NCBI GenBank assembly: GCA_003347645.1
Contig: QDFX01000020.1
Coordinates: 1 to 52,442 of the forward strand
Reading direction: 5' to 3'
Source: Rhizobiaceae bacterium CPCC 101076
GTDB lineage: Bacteria > Pseudomonadota > Alphaproteobacteria > Rhizobiales > Methylopilaceae
DNA: 52,442 nucleotides
Position 1 is the first letter of the stretch. The number at the start of each line of letters is the position of its first letter. The notes under the pieces are model-generated. The model was not told the DNA's origin. It saw nothing but the letters and a program-made list of their open reading frames with translations, and searched no databases. A program made the translations under genes and the position numbers. This document shows, one piece after another, positions 34,975 through 43,224 of the stretch.

Positions 34975-36245
34975 TCCTTCTTAGCTCCGCGAGGCGCGAG
35001 GGCCGTAACGTTGGCCTCTGTCGCGCGCACGACTTCCAGATCGTCGATGTCGCCGACGTCCACGACCGCTTCCCGTCGCTCACCATCGACGGTGCGGAGG
35101 AGACGCATCGCCGTGATGAGATCAGCCGCTGTCATCGTCTCCGCATCGGCAAGCTCGCCCTCCCGTCGTATCGCCGCGTGAACCACGCAGAGGATGATGA
35201 CCAAGACGGCCGGCAGCAGGTCGATGGAGATCGCGCCCGCCCAGCTCGGCAGGAAGTCACCCGCATAGCGCAGCACGGCTTCAGCGGTCGACAGCGGCTG
35301 GAACCGAGCCGGCTCAACCGGTCCGGTCCCGATGATTGTGTCGGCTGCCTGCGAAAGCGCGTGCGCCTGGGCGGCGACGGCCTTCTCGACGCTACCAACC
35401 ACCGCATTCTGGCGACCGGCGAGATCGGCTGTTCTTCCGTCCGCGGCCGGCGCGATGAAGCTCTTGGCCAGATCGTCCGCGGCTCGCCTGACTGCAGGCG
35501 CCATCGACGTCTGTTCAAGTGAGGCCACCGTGCCGACGAGTTTCATCGCCTCGGCACCGAACGCATCGCTTCGTGTCTTGATGTTGCCTTGGCCAGAGAC
35601 GAGTTCACGCATCTTCGCGATCTGGGCACTGCCCTCGGTGTAGAGGGCCTTCGCCCGCTCGGCGCTCTCGCCGACCTGACGCCCGAGATCGTCGAGTTGG
35701 CTCGACATTTGGCTGAGAAGCTGGACGACGGTTCCTGACCCGCCTGTTCCCGTCAGGGCGCCGCTGCGTTCCGCATCAGCGAGACGGGCGAACCGGGTGG
35801 ATGCGAGCTGGATGTCGGGCAGCAAGCTCTGAGCCCCGATCGCCCGATTGTGCGCGGTATCGAGATCACGGGTGTATGCCTGAAGGGTCGTTGCAAGATG
35901 CTGCTCGATCGCCGCGGCGCCCGCCAGAGCGGCGGCATTCAGCCATGCCGACATGGCACAGATCATCAGCGAGCCAAGCGCCATTGCGGCAAACAGCCAG
36001 AGCCGGCTCGCCACGTCTCGGACCTGCGGGAGAAAGGTCAATAGAAACGACCAGAACGTGAAGATCGCGACCGAGACGGCCACGGAATAGATCAAGGCCG
36101 CGAAGGCGACAACGACCGCCGACCCATCCAAGAGATCGCGGACACCAAGATAGGTGTACACGCCTGAGGCCAGAGCCAGTACGCCGAGAGTGATGCGCAT
36201 GGTGACGTCGATACCTTTGACGCCGTCGCGCAGTGCAGAAGCCAT
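34971..36245 (-). CDS. Membrane protein with long coiled-coil periplasmic or cytoplasmic domain
   Basis: 424 residues, family not recognised. Four hydrophobic segments in 1-130, a 200-residue helical, probably coiled-coil part (about 135-330), a fifth membrane segment (about 345-368, IDLLPAVLVIILCVVHA), and a charged C-terminal tail. The layout resembles signalling or scaffold proteins. Translationally overlaps the ClpP-like protease gene; it may present substrates to it, which is inference. Confidence 0.65.
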   Translation of the reverse strand: MASALRDGVKGIDVTMRITLGVLALASGVYTYLGVRDLLDGSAVVVAFAALIYSVAVSVAIFTFWSFLLTFLPQVRDVASRLWLFAAMALGSLMICAMSAWLNAAALAGAAAIEQHLATTLQAYTRDLDTAHNRAIGAQSLLPDIQLASTRFARLADAERSGALTGTGGSGTVVQLLSQMSSQLDDLGRQVGESAERAKALYTEGSAQIAKMRELVSGQGNIKTRSDAFGAEAMKLVGTVASLEQTSMAPAVRRAADDLAKSFIAPAADGRTADLAGRQNAVVGSVEKAVAAQAHALSQAADTIIGTGPVEPARFQPLSTAEAVLRYAGDFLPSWAGAISIDLLPAVLVIILCVVHAAIRREGELADAETMTAADLITAMRLLRTVDGERREAVVDVGDIDDLEVVRATEANVTALAPRGAKKE

Positions 36246-36325
36246 GAAGAATGCCCACCCGAAAGGAATTTATGGAAAGTATCGGGGGGCTTTTCGTTCG
36301 GATTGTGTCGATCAGGGAAGGGCTA

Positions 36326-37603
36326 TCACATCTGGCTGCCGAGTGCGCTCCAGATCAGGTCAATTGCCTTCTGCTGAAGGGGCCTGTTTTGCCAGTCCTC
36401 GAACGTGACCTCGCGGGCCCGCCGCTTGTCCGCTTCAAAGATGTCGATATGTGTTTGCGTGAAGCCTTGGTCGAACACGGTCAGATTGGCCTCATCGTTG
36501 AGGCCAAATGATCGCTCGTCGAAGTTCGCGGACCCGACGGTGGCCCAGACATCGTCAACGGTCACAAACTTCACGTGCAGCATAGTGGGTTCGAACTCAT
36601 AGATGCGGACACCCGCTTCCAGTAGCTCGCCCCAGAGATAGCGAGAGGCGCTGCGCGCCCCGGCATTGTCGACGTGATCGCCGGGCACGAGCACCTCGAC
36701 CTCGACGCCGCGCTTGCGCGCCTCGATGAGTTGCTGAATGGCGACTTCGCTCGGCACGAAGTACGCCATCTCGATCCGGATATGATCGGTCGCGGCAGCA
36801 ATTGCCATCAGCAGCATCAGATGAACGTTCTCACTGCCCGAAAACGGAGAGCTCTTCACCGTCTGTGCCGCAAGCTTCCCGGCCGCTTTTAGGGGCGGGA
36901 AGTAGTCCTCTCCGATAAGAAGCTCGTTTGTGACTTCGAGCCAGTTCTCGACGAACGACGATTGCAAGCCGGCAACGACAGGACCTTCAACGCGGTAATG
37001 ATTGTCGCGCCATTCACTGGGAGACCGCGCGTTGCCGTTCCACTCGTCAGCGATGCCGACACCGCCGGTGAAGCCGATCCGGCCGTCGACGACCAGCACT
37101 TTCCGGTGGGTACGATTGTTGACGCGATCGAGAGTGTACCAATGGACGGGACGAAAAATCTGCACGTCGACACCGGCGGACTTCATCCGCTCAATCAATG
37201 AACGCTCCATCTTGGCGCCACCGACACCGTCGATCAGGACGTGAACGCGCACTCCGCCGGATGCCTTGCGAGAAAGCGCGTCCGCGAAGCGATTTGCGAC
37301 ATCGCCCGACCAGTAGATGTAAGTCTCGAAATTCACGGACCGCTCGGCGCGTTCGATCGCGTCAAGCATTGCCGGAAATATCTCGTCGCCGTTCACCAGA
37401 GTCTGGATGGCGTGTCCGGTCTCGATCGATGACCCAATCACCCCCTCCATCGCCGGCGGGAAGTTCGGATTCGCAGAGGTCACATTCTGCGGAATGGGGC
37501 GGTCGAGATGTCGTTCGTCCGGTTTCAGATTGATTGCCAGTAGCGCGACGATCGCCCCGACGCCGCAGCCGATCAGCCAAATTACCAACTTGTTCGAATT
37601 CAA
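36326..37603 (-). CDS. cls: Cardiolipin synthase/phospholipase D-like protein
   Basis: 425 residues from a TTG start at 37603, chosen because GAGGAGG lies five bases upstream. N-terminal membrane anchor (6-25). Two HKD motifs: H166-K168-D173 (HRKVLVVD) and H343-K345-D350 (HVKFVTVD), so the bilobed PLD active site is complete. It condenses phosphatidylglycerol (or related lipids) at the inner membrane. Driven by an EcfG-type promoter at 37642-37666. Confidence 0.88.
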   Translation of the reverse strand: MNSNKLVIWLIGCGVGAIVALLAINLKPDERHLDRPIPQNVTSANPNFPPAMEGVIGSSIETGHAIQTLVNGDEIFPAMLDAIERAERSVNFETYIYWSGDVANRFADALSRKASGGVRVHVLIDGVGGAKMERSLIERMKSAGVDVQIFRPVHWYTLDRVNNRTHRKVLVVDGRIGFTGGVGIADEWNGNARSPSEWRDNHYRVEGPVVAGLQSSFVENWLEVTNELLIGEDYFPPLKAAGKLAAQTVKSSPFSGSENVHLMLLMAIAAATDHIRIEMAYFVPSEVAIQQLIEARKRGVEVEVLVPGDHVDNAGARSASRYLWGELLEAGVRIYEFEPTMLHVKFVTVDDVWATVGSANFDERSFGLNDEANLTVFDQGFTQTHIDIFEADKRRAREVTFEDWQNRPLQQKAIDLIWSALGSQM

Positions 37604-37641
37604 GTTGCCTCCTCGATGTCGGTGCGATCGTTCGCGGTCGA

Positions 37642-37666
37642 AACGTGAGGACAGCCTGTTCGTTCC
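37642..37666 (-). promoter_or_regulatory. EcfG-type stress promoter of cls
   Basis: On the minus strand GGAAC, 16 bases, CGTT; ends 38 bases before the TTG start of cls. Back to back with the promoter at 37700-37725. Confidence 0.65.
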
Positions 37667-37699
37667 CGTCTTAAGGAAGCTCGATCAAATCGTTCTTCA

Positions 37700-37725
37700 G
37701 GAACGCGGATGTCGGTCGTCGAGTT
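37700..37725 (+). promoter_or_regulatory. EcfG-type stress promoter of the DUF1236 gene
   Basis: GGAAC, 18 bases, GTT; ends 28 bases before the ATG at 37754. Confidence 0.55.
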
Positions 37726-37753
37726 TTCAGTTCTCCATGAAGGGAGACTTGTT

Positions 37754-38137
37754 ATGCAGAAAATAATCCTAATGAGCATCGCTCTCATCGCCGCTAACCC
37801 AGCTTTCGCTGAGGGTACCGGAGCTGGGGCCGCTAGCGGCGCTGCCGCTGGTGCGGTGGTCGGCGGACCTGTCGGCGCCGTTGTCGGCGGTGTTGCCGGA
37901 GCCGCCATCGGAACCGCGATTGATCCGCCGCCGGCGGAGGTACGGACGGTGGTGATGGAGGCGCCGCCGCCGCGGTCCGTGGTCATCGAGCAGGAGGTGC
38001 AGGTGGGCCAACCGCTACCTGAAACCGTGGTGCTTCAACCGGTGCCTCGATACGAGAAATACACTTACGCTGTGGTCAATGAGAAACGGGTGATCGTTGA
38101 GCCTTCGTCGAGGAAGGTCCTCCAAGTCATTAACTAG
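37754..38137 (+). CDS. DUF1236 domain protein, exported
   Basis: 127 residues from ATG 37754 behind AAGGGAGA. Signal peptide 1-19. A glycine-zipper-like Gly/Ala repeat (about 22-55, AAAGAVVGGPVGAVVGGVAG) may insert into the membrane. The C-terminus (YEKYTYAVVNEKRVIVEPSSRKVLQVI) is the DUF1236 fold, abundant in Hyphomicrobiales and often stress-induced. Function unknown. Confidence 0.85.
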   Translation: MQKIILMSIALIAANPAFAEGTGAGAASGAAAGAVVGGPVGAVVGGVAGAAIGTAIDPPPAEVRTVVMEAPPPRSVVIEQEVQVGQPLPETVVLQPVPRYEKYTYAVVNEKRVIVEPSSRKVLQVIN

Positions 38138-38178
38138 CGTCGCGCCGGAAGACGAGGGCTGCTAAGCGCCTATAAAGA

Positions 38179-38210
38179 AGGGCCGTCACCCAGCCAAAGG
38201 TGACGGCCCT
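38179..38210. terminator. Bidirectional hairpin terminator
   Basis: AGGGCCGTCACC-cagccaaa-GGTGACGGCCCT, perfect 12-bp stem, between the convergent DUF1236 and His-rich genes. T-rich tail only on the minus strand (TTCTTTAT). Confidence 0.65.
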
Positions 38211-38416
38211 AAACCGTGGTCCGCATGCAGACGGGACGACGGCGAATGCCGGCCAGGCTGGGGGGAGCGGCCGGCGGGTCGTCCCTTCCTGGGACACTTA
38301 AAACTGGCTGGAAACCGTAGCATACCATCAATCGGAGCGGCCGCCACTGGCTTATAGAGGGGCCGGCGGCGGCCTTTTCAGCTGGCGAGGGCAACCGCCA
38401 GCGAAGTCGAGCGTAG

Positions 38417-38674
38417 TTAGCCGCACGTGCGAACCTTGCGAACAATTCGCTCGCCGTTGCGGTGCTTGATGACTGTCTTGGTGGAGCAGCGATCGTGCCG
38501 GATGATGCGCTTCTCGACGACCTTCCGGTGATGATAGCCGTGGCCCTGATGATGGCCGCCGCCGACATGGATATTCACGCTGGCTGCAGAGGCCGGCGCA
38601 ACCGCGAGCGGCGAGGCGGCCATCATCAGAGTCGTAGCGGCAACGGCAATGAACTTGGTCATTTGGTTCTCCAT
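38417..38674 (-). CDS. Small exported histidine-rich protein
   Basis: 85 residues from ATG 38674 (ATG 38662 also possible). Signal peptide to about residue 28 (ASA). The mature part has a His/Gly cluster (HVGGGHHQGHGYHHRK) and then a basic part with two cysteines (RCSTKTVIKHRNG...VRTCG). This layout recurs in rhizobial periplasmic proteins. Metal binding by the His cluster is plausible; not shown. Confidence 0.7.
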   Translation of the reverse strand: MENQMTKFIAVAATTLMMAASPLAVAPASAASVNIHVGGGHHQGHGYHHRKVVEKRIIRHDRCSTKTVIKHRNGERIVRKVRTCG

Positions 38675-38687
38675 TGTGGAGCCCTTC

Positions 38688-38713
38688 AACGGCGCAAAGA
38701 GCCAAAAGGTTTC
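38688..38713 (-). promoter_or_regulatory. Weak EcfG-like promoter of the His-rich gene
   Basis: On the minus strand GAAAC (one mismatch to GGAAC), 17 bases, CGTT; only 13 bases before the ATG at 38674. Confidence 0.3.
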
Positions 38714-38777
38714 GGCCTGTGTTTTTTCGCTGCGGGTCAATGTGAACGGGCCGTCACGCCCTGCAGAGACAGCGTGA

Positions 38778-38909
38778 CCGCCCGGGGGCAATGGCGTCGA
38801 AGACCTCCGTGCTCGCGCGCTCGAAGGCGCTGAGGTCCCCTCGCGCTTCCGCCAACCTTGGCGAGTTGGCAGTGAATAACAACGCTGTCACGGCGGGCTG
38901 CGCGGCAGT
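38778..38909 (-). pseudogene. Relic of an HtrA-like protease N-terminus
   Basis: Minus-strand frame reads AQPAVTALLFTANSPRL and EARGDLSAFERASTEVFDAIAP. It aligns with residues 21-60 of the intact HtrA protein encoded at 47013 (EARGDLSAFERSSTAVFEAVAP). Everything after residue 60, including the catalytic triad, is missing. Confidence 0.65.
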
Positions 38910-38979
38910 CAAACGATCAGCGGAAGTCCCGATCAAAATACATACGCGGAATCGTAAACTCGGCCGTCATCTGGGCTGA

Positions 38980-39250
38980 GGCATCGATGACAAACGTTGG
39001 TGTCGGCTCAACACGCTCCCCAGTCGAACCTGGACCGTGCCGCGACTGGGGCTTGACGGTCCTTACTTCTTTGTCGACAGCGCTGCGCCCGAGCTTCCCA
39101 TCCGATCAGCGCCACCGGGCTACCCTCACCAGCTGCACAATTTCCTGATGCCGCGGCGAGTTATTCTCGAGCGGTTAAATTGATTCCAAATCGTCTGCCT
39201 CAAAGAGGCTTGCTCGTTGCCATTGCGGCGCCCCTAACGTTGCAGTGCCC
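38980..39250. other. Intergenic region with a possible gene remnant
   Basis: The plus-strand frame ending at 39183 reads GPYFFVDSAAPELPIRS and PPGYPHQLHNFLMPRRV, which looks coding but has no start and no family that I recognise. The rest holds nothing definite. Confidence 0.25.
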
Positions 39251-39275
39251 GGAACCCCGGCAACGTGGCGGCGTT
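39251..39275 (+). promoter_or_regulatory. EcfG-type stress promoter of the GH13-LLM operon
   Basis: GGAAC, 16 bases, CGTT; ends 33 bases before ATG 39309. It excludes the longer reading from 39180 as the real start. Confidence 0.65.
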
Positions 39276-39308
39276 GGCGCTTCGGATCGGAAGTCGGAGT
39301 GTCAGCCG

Positions 39309-40934
39309 ATGTGGTATCAGGACGCCGTCATCTACGCGGTCGACGTCGAGAAATTTTATGATGGCAACGGAGACGGCGCCGGCGATTTTCAAGGGCTGAC
39401 CGAGAAATTACCTTATCTGCGTAGCCTCGGCATCACCTGTCTGTGGCTCCTGCCCTTCTACGATACGCCCGATCGAGACAACGGATACGACATCCGCGAT
39501 TATTATCGGATCAATCCCAAAACTGGGACACTCCAGGATTTCGTCACGTTCATTCAGCGCTCTGGAGAGCAGGGCATCCGCGTCATTGCCGATCTCGTGG
39601 TGAACCACACCTCGGACGAGCATTCGTGGTTCCAGGCCGCGCGTCGGGATCCGCGAAGCCGTTTCCGTCATTACTACGTCTGGACTGAGAGGCCGCCTAG
39701 GCTGGAAGCTGATGACCGGACCATCTTCCCGGGAGAGGAGGACACGGTCTGGACCTACGACGAGGTCGCCTCTTCTTACTATTTCCATCGCTTCTATCAC
39801 TATCAACCGGATCTGAATGTTGCGAATCCAGAAGTCCGAGGCGAGATCATTAAGATCATCGACTTCTGGATGGCACTCGGTGTTGCCGGTTTCCGGGTCG
39901 ATGCGGCGCCGATTATCGTCGGTGAAAACGGTCTAGACCGATCCGCTCCTGAAGATCCCAACGGCCCGCTGCGCGACATGCATCGGACGGTCTGCGCTCG
40001 GCGCGAGGACGGTCTCCTGCTTGGGGAAGCCAACGTTCCTCCGGATCAGATTGGCCGCTTCTTTGGCGATGCTGATCAACTCGGCCTTCTTTTCAATTTT
40101 TTTCTCAACGCGCATCTCTACCTCGCTTTTGCTCGCGAGGAGGTCGCGCCGATCGAGCATGCGATCACCCTTCTGCCTGTCCCGCCAGAAAACTGTGGCT
40201 GGGCGAACTTCCTCCGCACGCTCGATGAGTTGGACCTATCGCGCCTGTCCGATGAGGATCGCCTCGAGACCTGTGACGTTTTTGCTCCCGAACAGAGAAT
40301 GCGCCTTTACAACCGTGGCATACGCCGCAGACTCGCGCCCATGTTCGCGGGCGACGGTAAGCGCTTGGAGCTGGTGAACAGTCTCCTGTTTTCGCTCCCG
40401 GGCTCACCGACGCTGATCTATGGCGACGAAATCGGAATCGGAGAAGATCTGAGCCAACAGGGCCGCAATTCCGTGCGGGTGCCAATGCAATGGTCAGCAG
40501 CTCGCAATGCCGGTTTTTCCACGGCATCGGCGAAAAACCTCATCCAACCGACAATGAAGAATGGACCGTTCTCATCCCGGCGCGTCAACGTGGAAAAGCA
40601 GGATAGCAATCCGACTTCGCTCCTGAACAAAATCCGCAAATTCAGTCAGCTTCGCCGAGATAGCATCGCCCTCAAGAGGGCTCCCCTGACGTCGTTTCCC
40701 ACAGGACACAAATCGGTCTTTGGCCATCGGTGTCAGCACGAGGGGGGAGGCATGCTGTTTCTGCACAATCTCTCCCGTCGGCGGGCGCGGGTGGATTTCC
40801 AAATCGGCTTATCCGGGCGCGCTCAGCTTCACGATCTGATTGGCGACATGCACATCCACATCGAGGAAGGCCGCGTCAGGCTTGAGCTCGAGCCTTATCA
40901 ATACCTGTGGTCCAGGCTCGAGGGCATGCCATGA
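39309..40934 (+). CDS. Glycoside hydrolase family 13 protein, trehalose-synthase-like with altered NHD motif
   Basis: 541 residues. The (beta/alpha)8 barrel starts WYQDAVIYAVDVEKFYDGNGDG, as in trehalose synthase/alpha-amylases. Conserved H100 (VVNHTSD), nucleophile D198 (GFRVDAA) and acid/base E240 (LLGEAN) are present. The third region reads FLRTLDEL instead of FLRNHDEL: D306 is kept, but the asparagine-histidine pair (304-305) is Thr-Leu. Probably acts on an alpha-glucoside (trehalose, maltose or glycogen), perhaps as a transferase. ATGA overlap with the LLM gene; EcfG-type promoter upstream. Confidence 0.82.
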   Translation: MWYQDAVIYAVDVEKFYDGNGDGAGDFQGLTEKLPYLRSLGITCLWLLPFYDTPDRDNGYDIRDYYRINPKTGTLQDFVTFIQRSGEQGIRVIADLVVNHTSDEHSWFQAARRDPRSRFRHYYVWTERPPRLEADDRTIFPGEEDTVWTYDEVASSYYFHRFYHYQPDLNVANPEVRGEIIKIIDFWMALGVAGFRVDAAPIIVGENGLDRSAPEDPNGPLRDMHRTVCARREDGLLLGEANVPPDQIGRFFGDADQLGLLFNFFLNAHLYLAFAREEVAPIEHAITLLPVPPENCGWANFLRTLDELDLSRLSDEDRLETCDVFAPEQRMRLYNRGIRRRLAPMFAGDGKRLELVNSLLFSLPGSPTLIYGDEIGIGEDLSQQGRNSVRVPMQWSAARNAGFSTASAKNLIQPTMKNGPFSSRRVNVEKQDSNPTSLLNKIRKFSQLRRDSIALKRAPLTSFPTGHKSVFGHRCQHEGGGMLFLHNLSRRRARVDFQIGLSGRAQLHDLIGDMHIHIEEGRVRLELEPYQYLWSRLEGMP

Positions 40935-41905
40935 CAATCAGGATTGGGTACCATGCCTCGCACGAGCAGTTCTCACCGCGGGAACTGATCGGCTATGTCA
41001 AGCAAGCTAGCAACGCCGGTTTCGTGGCTGCTATGTCCTCAGACCATTTCGCTCCATGGAGTGAGCGGCAGGGGCATTCCGGCTTCGTCTGGGCTTGGCT
41101 GGGCGCCGCTCTCCAATCCACCGATGCAATGACGCTTGGACTAATCACCGTCCCAGGCGGATGGCGCTATCATCCTGCTATCGTCGCACAAGCCATCGCC
41201 ACGACCGTCGACATGTTTCCGAGACGGTTGCCGTGGGTCGCTCTTGGAAGCGGGGAGGAGATGAACGAGCACGTCGTGGGCGACAGATGGCCATCGAAGC
41301 AGGAGCGCAACGACAGACTCCGAGCTGCCACCGACATCATTCGTGAACTGCTGGCTGGGGGTACAGTGACAACCCGCCATCCGATCGCGGTCAACGAGGC
41401 GAAGTTGTACACTAGGCCACTCGAAACGCCGAAACTTTTGATTGCTGCACTGACGGCCGATACCGCTCGTTGGGCTGGGGGTTTTGCTGACGGGTTGCTG
41501 ATGGTCAATCAATCGCGCGACGCGATGAAGAACATGATTCAGGAGTTCCACGCCGGTGGGGGGGAGGGGAAGCCGATCGTGCTTCAGGTTCACGTGAGCT
41601 ACGCGGAGGGTAACGATGCTGCACGCCTTAACGCTTACGATCAGTGGCGGAGCAATGCCATCACTGCCTCGCTAGCTGCCAATCTGCGCCATCCGGCTGA
41701 TTTCGACGGTGCGTCCAAACACGTCCGACCGGAGGATATGGATGAGTATGTGCGCATCTCCTCTGACCTCAACCGGCACGTGAGCTGGTTGAAAGAGGAC
41801 GCCGACATGGGAGTTTCAGAGATTTTCCTGCACAACGTTGGACGTAATCAAACGGAATTCATCGAGGCGTTCGGCATCGACGTCCTACCAAGCTTTGCCA
41901 CGTAA
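40931..41905 (+). CDS. LLM class flavin-dependent oxidoreductase (TIGR03885-like)
   Basis: 324 residues from ATG 40931, which overlaps the GH13 stop. Bacterial luciferase-like barrel: RIGYHASHEQFSPRELI..., SSDHFAPW, GLITVPGGWRYHPAIVAQAIATTVDMFP, WVALGSGEEMNE. It matches the branch thought to use FMN rather than F420. Similar enzymes sit next to GH13 genes in other Hyphomicrobiales. Reaction unknown; the coupling to GH13 suggests a shared stress role. Confidence 0.82.
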   Translation: MTIRIGYHASHEQFSPRELIGYVKQASNAGFVAAMSSDHFAPWSERQGHSGFVWAWLGAALQSTDAMTLGLITVPGGWRYHPAIVAQAIATTVDMFPRRLPWVALGSGEEMNEHVVGDRWPSKQERNDRLRAATDIIRELLAGGTVTTRHPIAVNEAKLYTRPLETPKLLIAALTADTARWAGGFADGLLMVNQSRDAMKNMIQEFHAGGGEGKPIVLQVHVSYAEGNDAARLNAYDQWRSNAITASLAANLRHPADFDGASKHVRPEDMDEYVRISSDLNRHVSWLKEDADMGVSEIFLHNVGRNQTEFIEAFGIDVLPSFAT

Positions 41906-41918
41906 AGGATCTCGCTGG

Positions 41919-42419
41919 CTATGCTCGTTTCCGTGACGCTTTGATTACCTCAAGCGTCACCGGCCGGAAGGCAAAAACGTCGACACCGACATCGTATTGG
42001 CGGGGCAGGGGTTTGAGTTTGCCATGGCTATGGCCGTGCATATTGATCACTCCGCGCCCCATGTGGTTCCACGTTCGGAAGGGATAGTGGCAGAGAACCA
42101 GTTCGGTCTCATCGATGACTAGTTCGCGATAATGTTGAATGCTCGCCCAATGGGGCGCGGTGATCGTGGTGGGACCGTCGTTGTTGCCGATGATGAGATG
42201 CTTGGTTCCGTGCAAGTTTTCCAGGATGTTGAGCATCCGGTTCTCTGCAAGTCCGAGGGAGAAGTCGCCGAGATGCCAGACCTCATCGTCCGGTGAGACC
42301 GCGTCATTCCAATTAGCGATCAACGCTTCGTCGTGTTCACTGACGCTGGCGAAAGGGCGCCTGTCGATGCGAAGAATGCGTGGATCTCCGAAATGGGTGT
42401 CGCCAGTAAAGAAGATCAT
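41919..42419 (-). CDS. Calcineurin-like metallophosphoesterase
   Basis: 166 residues from ATG 42419. Metal-binding motifs GDTHFGD (D, H), HLGDFS (D), GNND (N), CHYPF (H) and HGHSHG (H) complete the two-metal phosphoesterase site. Small, soluble. It overlaps the stop of the ClpP-like gene by four bases (ATGA), so the protease and the phosphoesterase are made together. Substrate unknown (nucleotide or protein phosphate). Confidence 0.85.
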   Translation of the reverse strand: MIFFTGDTHFGDPRILRIDRRPFASVSEHDEALIANWNDAVSPDDEVWHLGDFSLGLAENRMLNILENLHGTKHLIIGNNDGPTTITAPHWASIQHYRELVIDETELVLCHYPFRTWNHMGRGVINMHGHSHGKLKPLPRQYDVGVDVFAFRPVTLEVIKASRKRA

Positions 42420-42988
42420 CAGATCACCGCTTCTATGAGCCCCAGGTCCCGAGCCTCGGTGGCCTCGATGTACCAATTTGTGGGGGCCCTCTGCAGCACC
42501 TCCTCCATGGATACTGAAGAGCCAACGATCAGGTTGGCAAAGCCTTCGTTCTGGATCCGGATCGATGCCTCGATCTCATTGAGCGTGGCTTGAAGGTTCG
42601 CTACACAGGCAGTCAGCGGGCCATCGACGGAAATTGTTTTAGTCAGCTTACGTTCATGGATCATGAGCCGGGTACCACGCGTCAGGTATCGATTCGGCCG
42701 AGTGAAGAAACCCATGAACGTTGTGCCGGCAGAGTAAATCGCTGCCTTGCCAAGGAAGACGAACCTACGGCTCAGGTCGTTCTCGCTGTGAAAGCGAACA
42801 TCCTCACCCATCATTCTCGCCACTTCTGGATCGCCGCCCAGTGTCGACAACTCGATAACGATCAAGCCCTCTGCCGGAGCTTGGGCGAGTTGCGACCGGA
42901 AATTCGCGTACATCGCATGGTCGACGGGGCCGGCGAGAAGGATGGCCGGGTTTCGGAAGTTAGAGGAGGTGAGTGACAGGGCCGTCAT
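42419..42988 (-). CDS. ClpP/crotonase-fold serine protease-like protein
   Basis: 189 residues from ATG 42988; the frame is open to a TTG at 43120 without a ribosome site. FRNPAILLAGPVDHAMYANF, LSTLGGDPEVARMM (oxyanion strand), IYSAGTTFMGFF (probable nucleophile serine) and RLMIHERK (histidine) follow the ClpP pattern. No signal peptide, so cytoplasmic. Too divergent to join a normal ClpP ring with certainty. Forms a two-gene unit with the phosphoesterase gene. Confidence 0.72.
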   Translation of the reverse strand: MTALSLTSSNFRNPAILLAGPVDHAMYANFRSQLAQAPAEGLIVIELSTLGGDPEVARMMGEDVRFHSENDLSRRFVFLGKAAIYSAGTTFMGFFTRPNRYLTRGTRLMIHERKLTKTISVDGPLTACVANLQATLNEIEASIRIQNEGFANLIVGSSVSMEEVLQRAPTNWYIEATEARDLGLIEAVI

Positions 42989-43167
42989 GAGTGCATTTCT
43001 CGGGTGATCGGCCAAAACACCCCAGGCGCGCTTAAGTTCGCGTGATTGGGTAAATTCGGTTCTGCGGTTCTGGTCGACTCTAGAGATCAAGAAGCTGGCG
43101 GGAGAACTCCCCGATTTCAACGTTGATCGGCAGTTGTCCGAACAACCAAATCCTCCGGGTGACGGTC

Positions 43168-43192
43168 TGAACGAACCCGCTCTCGGCGTGTT
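43168..43192 (+). promoter_or_regulatory. Weak EcfG-like promoter of the DUF2243 gene
   Basis: TGAAC (one mismatch), 17 bases, GTT; ends 32 bases before ATG 43225, the same distance as the consensus sites nearby. Confidence 0.3.
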
Positions 43193-43224
43193 GGATGGGG
43201 AAGGAAAGCGGCGAGGTAGTTATC

